From contig JAVKOQ010000621.1 of assembly GCA_031835245.1 (NCBI GenBank), positions 1 through 23,378 on the forward strand: DNA of 23,378 bases. Reading direction: 5' to 3'. The position numbers and the translations under genes were made by a program. Position 1 is the stretch's first letter, and every line of letters starts with the position of its first letter. The notes below the pieces were generated by a model. It worked only from the letters and a program-made list of their open reading frames with translations. It was not told the DNA's origin and made no database searches. This document shows, one piece after another, positions 20,653-23,378 of this stretch. Origin of the DNA: Balamuthia mandrillaris (taxonomy: Eukaryota; Discosea; Longamoebia; Balamuthiidae).

Positions 20653-23377
20653 TCAAGGGTGAAAGACGAGAGAAGGATTTATCCGTTTTATCCAACGACT
20701 GCATGATGCCACACTGTCGCGCAATAACTCTGCATTGGACTCATTCCAACGTATCCGATCATCTCTTGGGTTGAGCCGAAAATACTTTGCACAAGCTTGG
20801 TATCCTCGTCCGTCTTCTTTGGCATCCTTTGCCACCAACACGTCTATCCGATCCAACATCCGTTCGTACAAAGCCTCTTCCTCAATTCCTTCCTTGAAAC
20901 ACGACTCACTGCACTCTTCTTTTCCATTTTCAATGCTCGTTGCAGTTGCATTTAGGACTACAAAGCCTTCCAACAATTCATCCTCCTGGTCGTCTTCTTG
21001 GATACCTCTCTCGCACTTCTCCTTCAGCGAGACGTCTTCAAAATAGGCGGACAGTTGTTTTTTGTTTCTGTTACCATTGAGGCCACGAGGAAGAAGATGC
21101 CACTCCTCATCTTCTGAGTGTTCTTGCGAGAAGTTATGTGCAGATAAATGTGTGAAAAAGCGGAAGCAATGCGGTGGTGAGGAGCCCCGCCGTAGCCGCT
21201 CCCACCGCTGTTGTCGTCCTTCCATCAACAATAGACTAGCGAGTAATGTGGCACCACGAGATTGTTCATCAAAGGTTGCAGGTGTGACTTTTGTTTTGCG
21301 GTTCCACAAAAAGGTTGGTGGAACAAGAAGAGAAGAGAGGAAGCTTTGCCCAGGGGAGAAGGAAGGGTCCATACGGCCACAACCAACTGAAAGTAGGAGG
21401 CTAACTCGTCTATGGGGCCGCAGCCGTCTAGCAGCAGTTAGGGCAACATAGCTGGGATTGTGATGAAGAGAGCTAGCATCTCCCACTAGTATCCTTGATC
21501 CATTTTTCATCTCTAATCAATATGAGAAGATTAAATAAGAGCATCTCCTTGGCGCAGAGAGAGATAGATCGAGCGAGAGAGAGCGAGAGCGAGAGCGAGC
21601 GAGCACAGTACGAAAGAGAGCAACAAAAGAATCAAATGAAACATACCTAATGGTTTGGATGGAAAGTGCCCTGGTGATGCCACCAAAGCCATCGCTACAT
21701 CCCTAAGAAGGGTGCAGGGTAGAACCATATCCTCTTCTTCCTCTTCCTCCCCCTTTGTTCCTCCCAAAGCGACCTCTTGCTGTTGTTGGAGAGAGGGTGT
21801 CGCTCCAGGCCACAGAAGTATCGGCCGATGTACATCCATACGTTGCGCAATGGCCATTATGTTGCAGTTTCGTTCTGGTTGTAAAAGATCGTGCATGGTT
21901 GCTGCTCCAAAGTACTCCTCGAAAATGTGCTCTAACGCTGCCGCATCATAATGGGTCCCTGTTAGAGTCCAACGAAGATATCCTTTTGAAATGCGGTGTA
22001 GATGAATATACAAAGTTAGTTGCTCCATTTTAACAAGAAGCAAGAAAGACAAAAAGGACGTGGAAGAAAGAGAGGTAGAGAACCTAATGGCTTCGCAAAC
22101 ACTCGGTGAAATATGGCCCAGATAAGGGCGGTCATCTCGTCCCAAGTCTTTCCAATGCCAATACTCAGAGCAATAAGTCCACCAAACCCGGTTCCACATA
22201 TCACATCAAAGTTGGAGCAGATTCCGGACGCACCTTCTTGCCCTTCCTCTCTCGTCTTCCTTTCCAACTCCCTCATGATAGCAATCTGCCGAAGAGCTCG
22301 CATGCCTCCTCCATCAAAGCAAAGCATTTTCATACCTTCGTCTTCATCTTGCCTTTGTTTAGCGTTGGTGGAATGCTGCTCATCGGTTAAAGAAGGTTTG
22401 TGGAGAGAGCCATTGATATCCTGTTCAGTGGGTTGTCTCTGCCTCCACACTTCTATGTCTTTTAACCAATGCTCGTCAGCAGGAGGATATACATGAGGGT
22501 CGTAAGGTTGCATGGCCAGAACGCTGAACAAGCGTCCTACCAGGTCGATGAGGTCTCCGTCATAGTAGAGAAGCACCTTATCCAGTCGTTGCAGAATGCA
22601 GCTGGCTATAATGGCCCTCATAACAGAGTTTAACTCATCCCATCGTTCATGAGCAGTTGCGCAGTTGTCGAAAATAATGGAGTCTCCATCATCGTCTTCT
22701 TCTGTTGCATCCTCCTTTGTAGTTTCAGGGTCCATCGCCTCGAACACGGCCAACAAGTATTGAAAGAGATGGCTTGGATCTTTATCGTGATGTTGCTGCA
22801 TGTCTTTGCTCTCTCTAAAGTATTGCAACAACCGCCGCTGGCAGTACTGCTTAAGCTCTTCCAGATAATACATCTCGCTGTCCTGCCTGCATGTACAATG
22901 AATAAGAGAAGAGAAACAGACAAAAGAAGAAGGTAGCAAGACAGGACAGAGTGAGAAGGGGGGAAGAGAGAACCATATCTGCAACAATAGCTCAAAGTCG
23001 GTTGTGGAAAGCGACTTTGTGTAAAGCCACTCCAGAACGCCAAGAAAAGATCCTTCAGTGATGTCTTTCACAAATACAGCAGAGCCTTGGAACTTATTTT
23101 GCACTAGCCCACTGCCCTCATCGTCGCATGCAGAGGAGGGGATGAACGAAGACTGTGCCTCCCGCATGGAGCTACCAAACATGGCCCTAAAGTACTCGCA
23201 CTCCTCACACAAGAGCTGTTTGTTGCAGAAGATGAGATGCTCCGAGCCTTCCACCTGGAAGCAAACATCGTCCTCCTCTTTTCGCAACAATGGTTGAAAG
23301 CTCTCCGGACGAGGGACAGGCTGCTGCGAGCACGCTTTCTCCCAAGGGGTCGTATCCCATGACGCTGGTAACTGCAT
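20653..23377 (-). CDS. BTB-patatin fusion protein with a substituted catalytic serine
   Basis: Exons 23377-22974, 22886-22084, 21982-21647 and 21512-20653 give 800 aa (phases 2, 1, 1). The ATG at 23377 is one base from the window edge, so a longer N-terminus cannot be excluded. Residues ~37-150 form a BTB/POZ domain (DVCFQVEGSEHLIF, CEYFRAMFGSSMRE, FLGVLEWLYTKSL, YYLEELKQYCQRRLL across intron 1). A helical/acidic linker follows, then a patatin domain: oxyanion loop DGGGMRA (326-332), nucleophile elbow GTGFGGLIAL with Gly368 where active patatins have Ser, YDAAALEHIFEEYFG, and LVGDASSLHHNPSYVAL (about 523-539) in place of the DG[GA] acid motif. The tail is acidic and of unknown fold. BTB domains often recruit cullin-3 ligases. 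The fold assignment is firm. Lack of hydrolase activity is inferred from the missing Ser; the protein may bind lipid or act as a scaffold. Confidence 0.85.
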
Positions 23378-23378
23378 T

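Noticed and set aside
21647-22090. Near-identical ends of BTB-patatin exons 2 and 3 (AARCCATTAG before the donor)
   Set aside because: The flanking exon sequences are not otherwise similar, so exon duplication is not supported; ten matching bases can arise by chance around a splice donor.

Overview
This is nuclear DNA of a compact, intron-bearing eukaryote. It carries eight protein-coding genes in 23.4 kb, with spliceosomal introns of about 60-200 nt (GT...AG, often with pyrimidine-rich or (TC)n tracts). TAA, TAG and TGA all end real genes, so the nuclear code is standard. The gene set (Drp1/DymA-type dynamin, CAP/Srv2, beta-MPP, Rab2, NAC-beta, an HPS5-like protein), the Ser/Pro/Gln-rich insertions in the proteins and the simple-sequence-rich spacers suggest a protist, most likely a free-living amoebozoan. 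This placement is inference; no species can be named from the window. I see no rRNA, tRNA, CRISPR array, transposon or virus-derived element.

Layout: (1) <1-1223 (-), the 5' part of a dynamin-like GTPase gene, four exons seen. (2) 2030-4726 (+), an intronless 898-aa TPR-like/PHD-finger protein, divergent from the dynamin gene across an 806-nt spacer. (3) 4958-10664 (+), a four-exon gene for a 1819-aa HPS5/TECPR2-family beta-propeller protein with an alpha-rich region and a C-terminal RING-H2. (4) 10882-12580 (-), a four-exon cyclase-associated protein (481 aa), convergent with gene 3. (5) 13279-14929 (+), a two-exon mitochondrial processing peptidase beta subunit (483 aa), divergent from CAP across a CCAAT-rich spacer. 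(6) 15274-16462 (-), a five-exon Rab2-like GTPase (198 aa), convergent with gene 5. (7) 17005-17415 (+), intronless NAC-beta/BTF3 (136 aa). (8) 17673-20605 (+), a twelve-exon armadillo-repeat protein (699 aa) with a mitochondrial-type N-terminus and a hydrophobic segment. (9) 20653-23377 (-), a four-exon BTB-patatin fusion (800 aa as modelled), convergent with gene 8; its start lies one base inside the window edge. Eight genes are complete or nearly so; the dynamin gene is cut.

The genes are mostly housekeeping functions: membrane fission, endolysosomal trafficking, actin turnover, mitochondrial import, Rab signalling and nascent-chain binding. They are not an operon-like system. All spliced models were built by hand from splice sites, reading-frame phase and protein similarity, and every complete model gives a coding length divisible by three.

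The most unusual points are: a Rab2 with no C-terminal prenylation cysteines but an N-terminal Cys pair; a BTB-patatin fusion whose Gly-X-Ser-X-Gly nucleophile has become Gly; an ARM gene in which exons match repeats with phase-1 introns at the same point of each repeat; and tail-to-tail gene pairs whose transcripts probably overlap.
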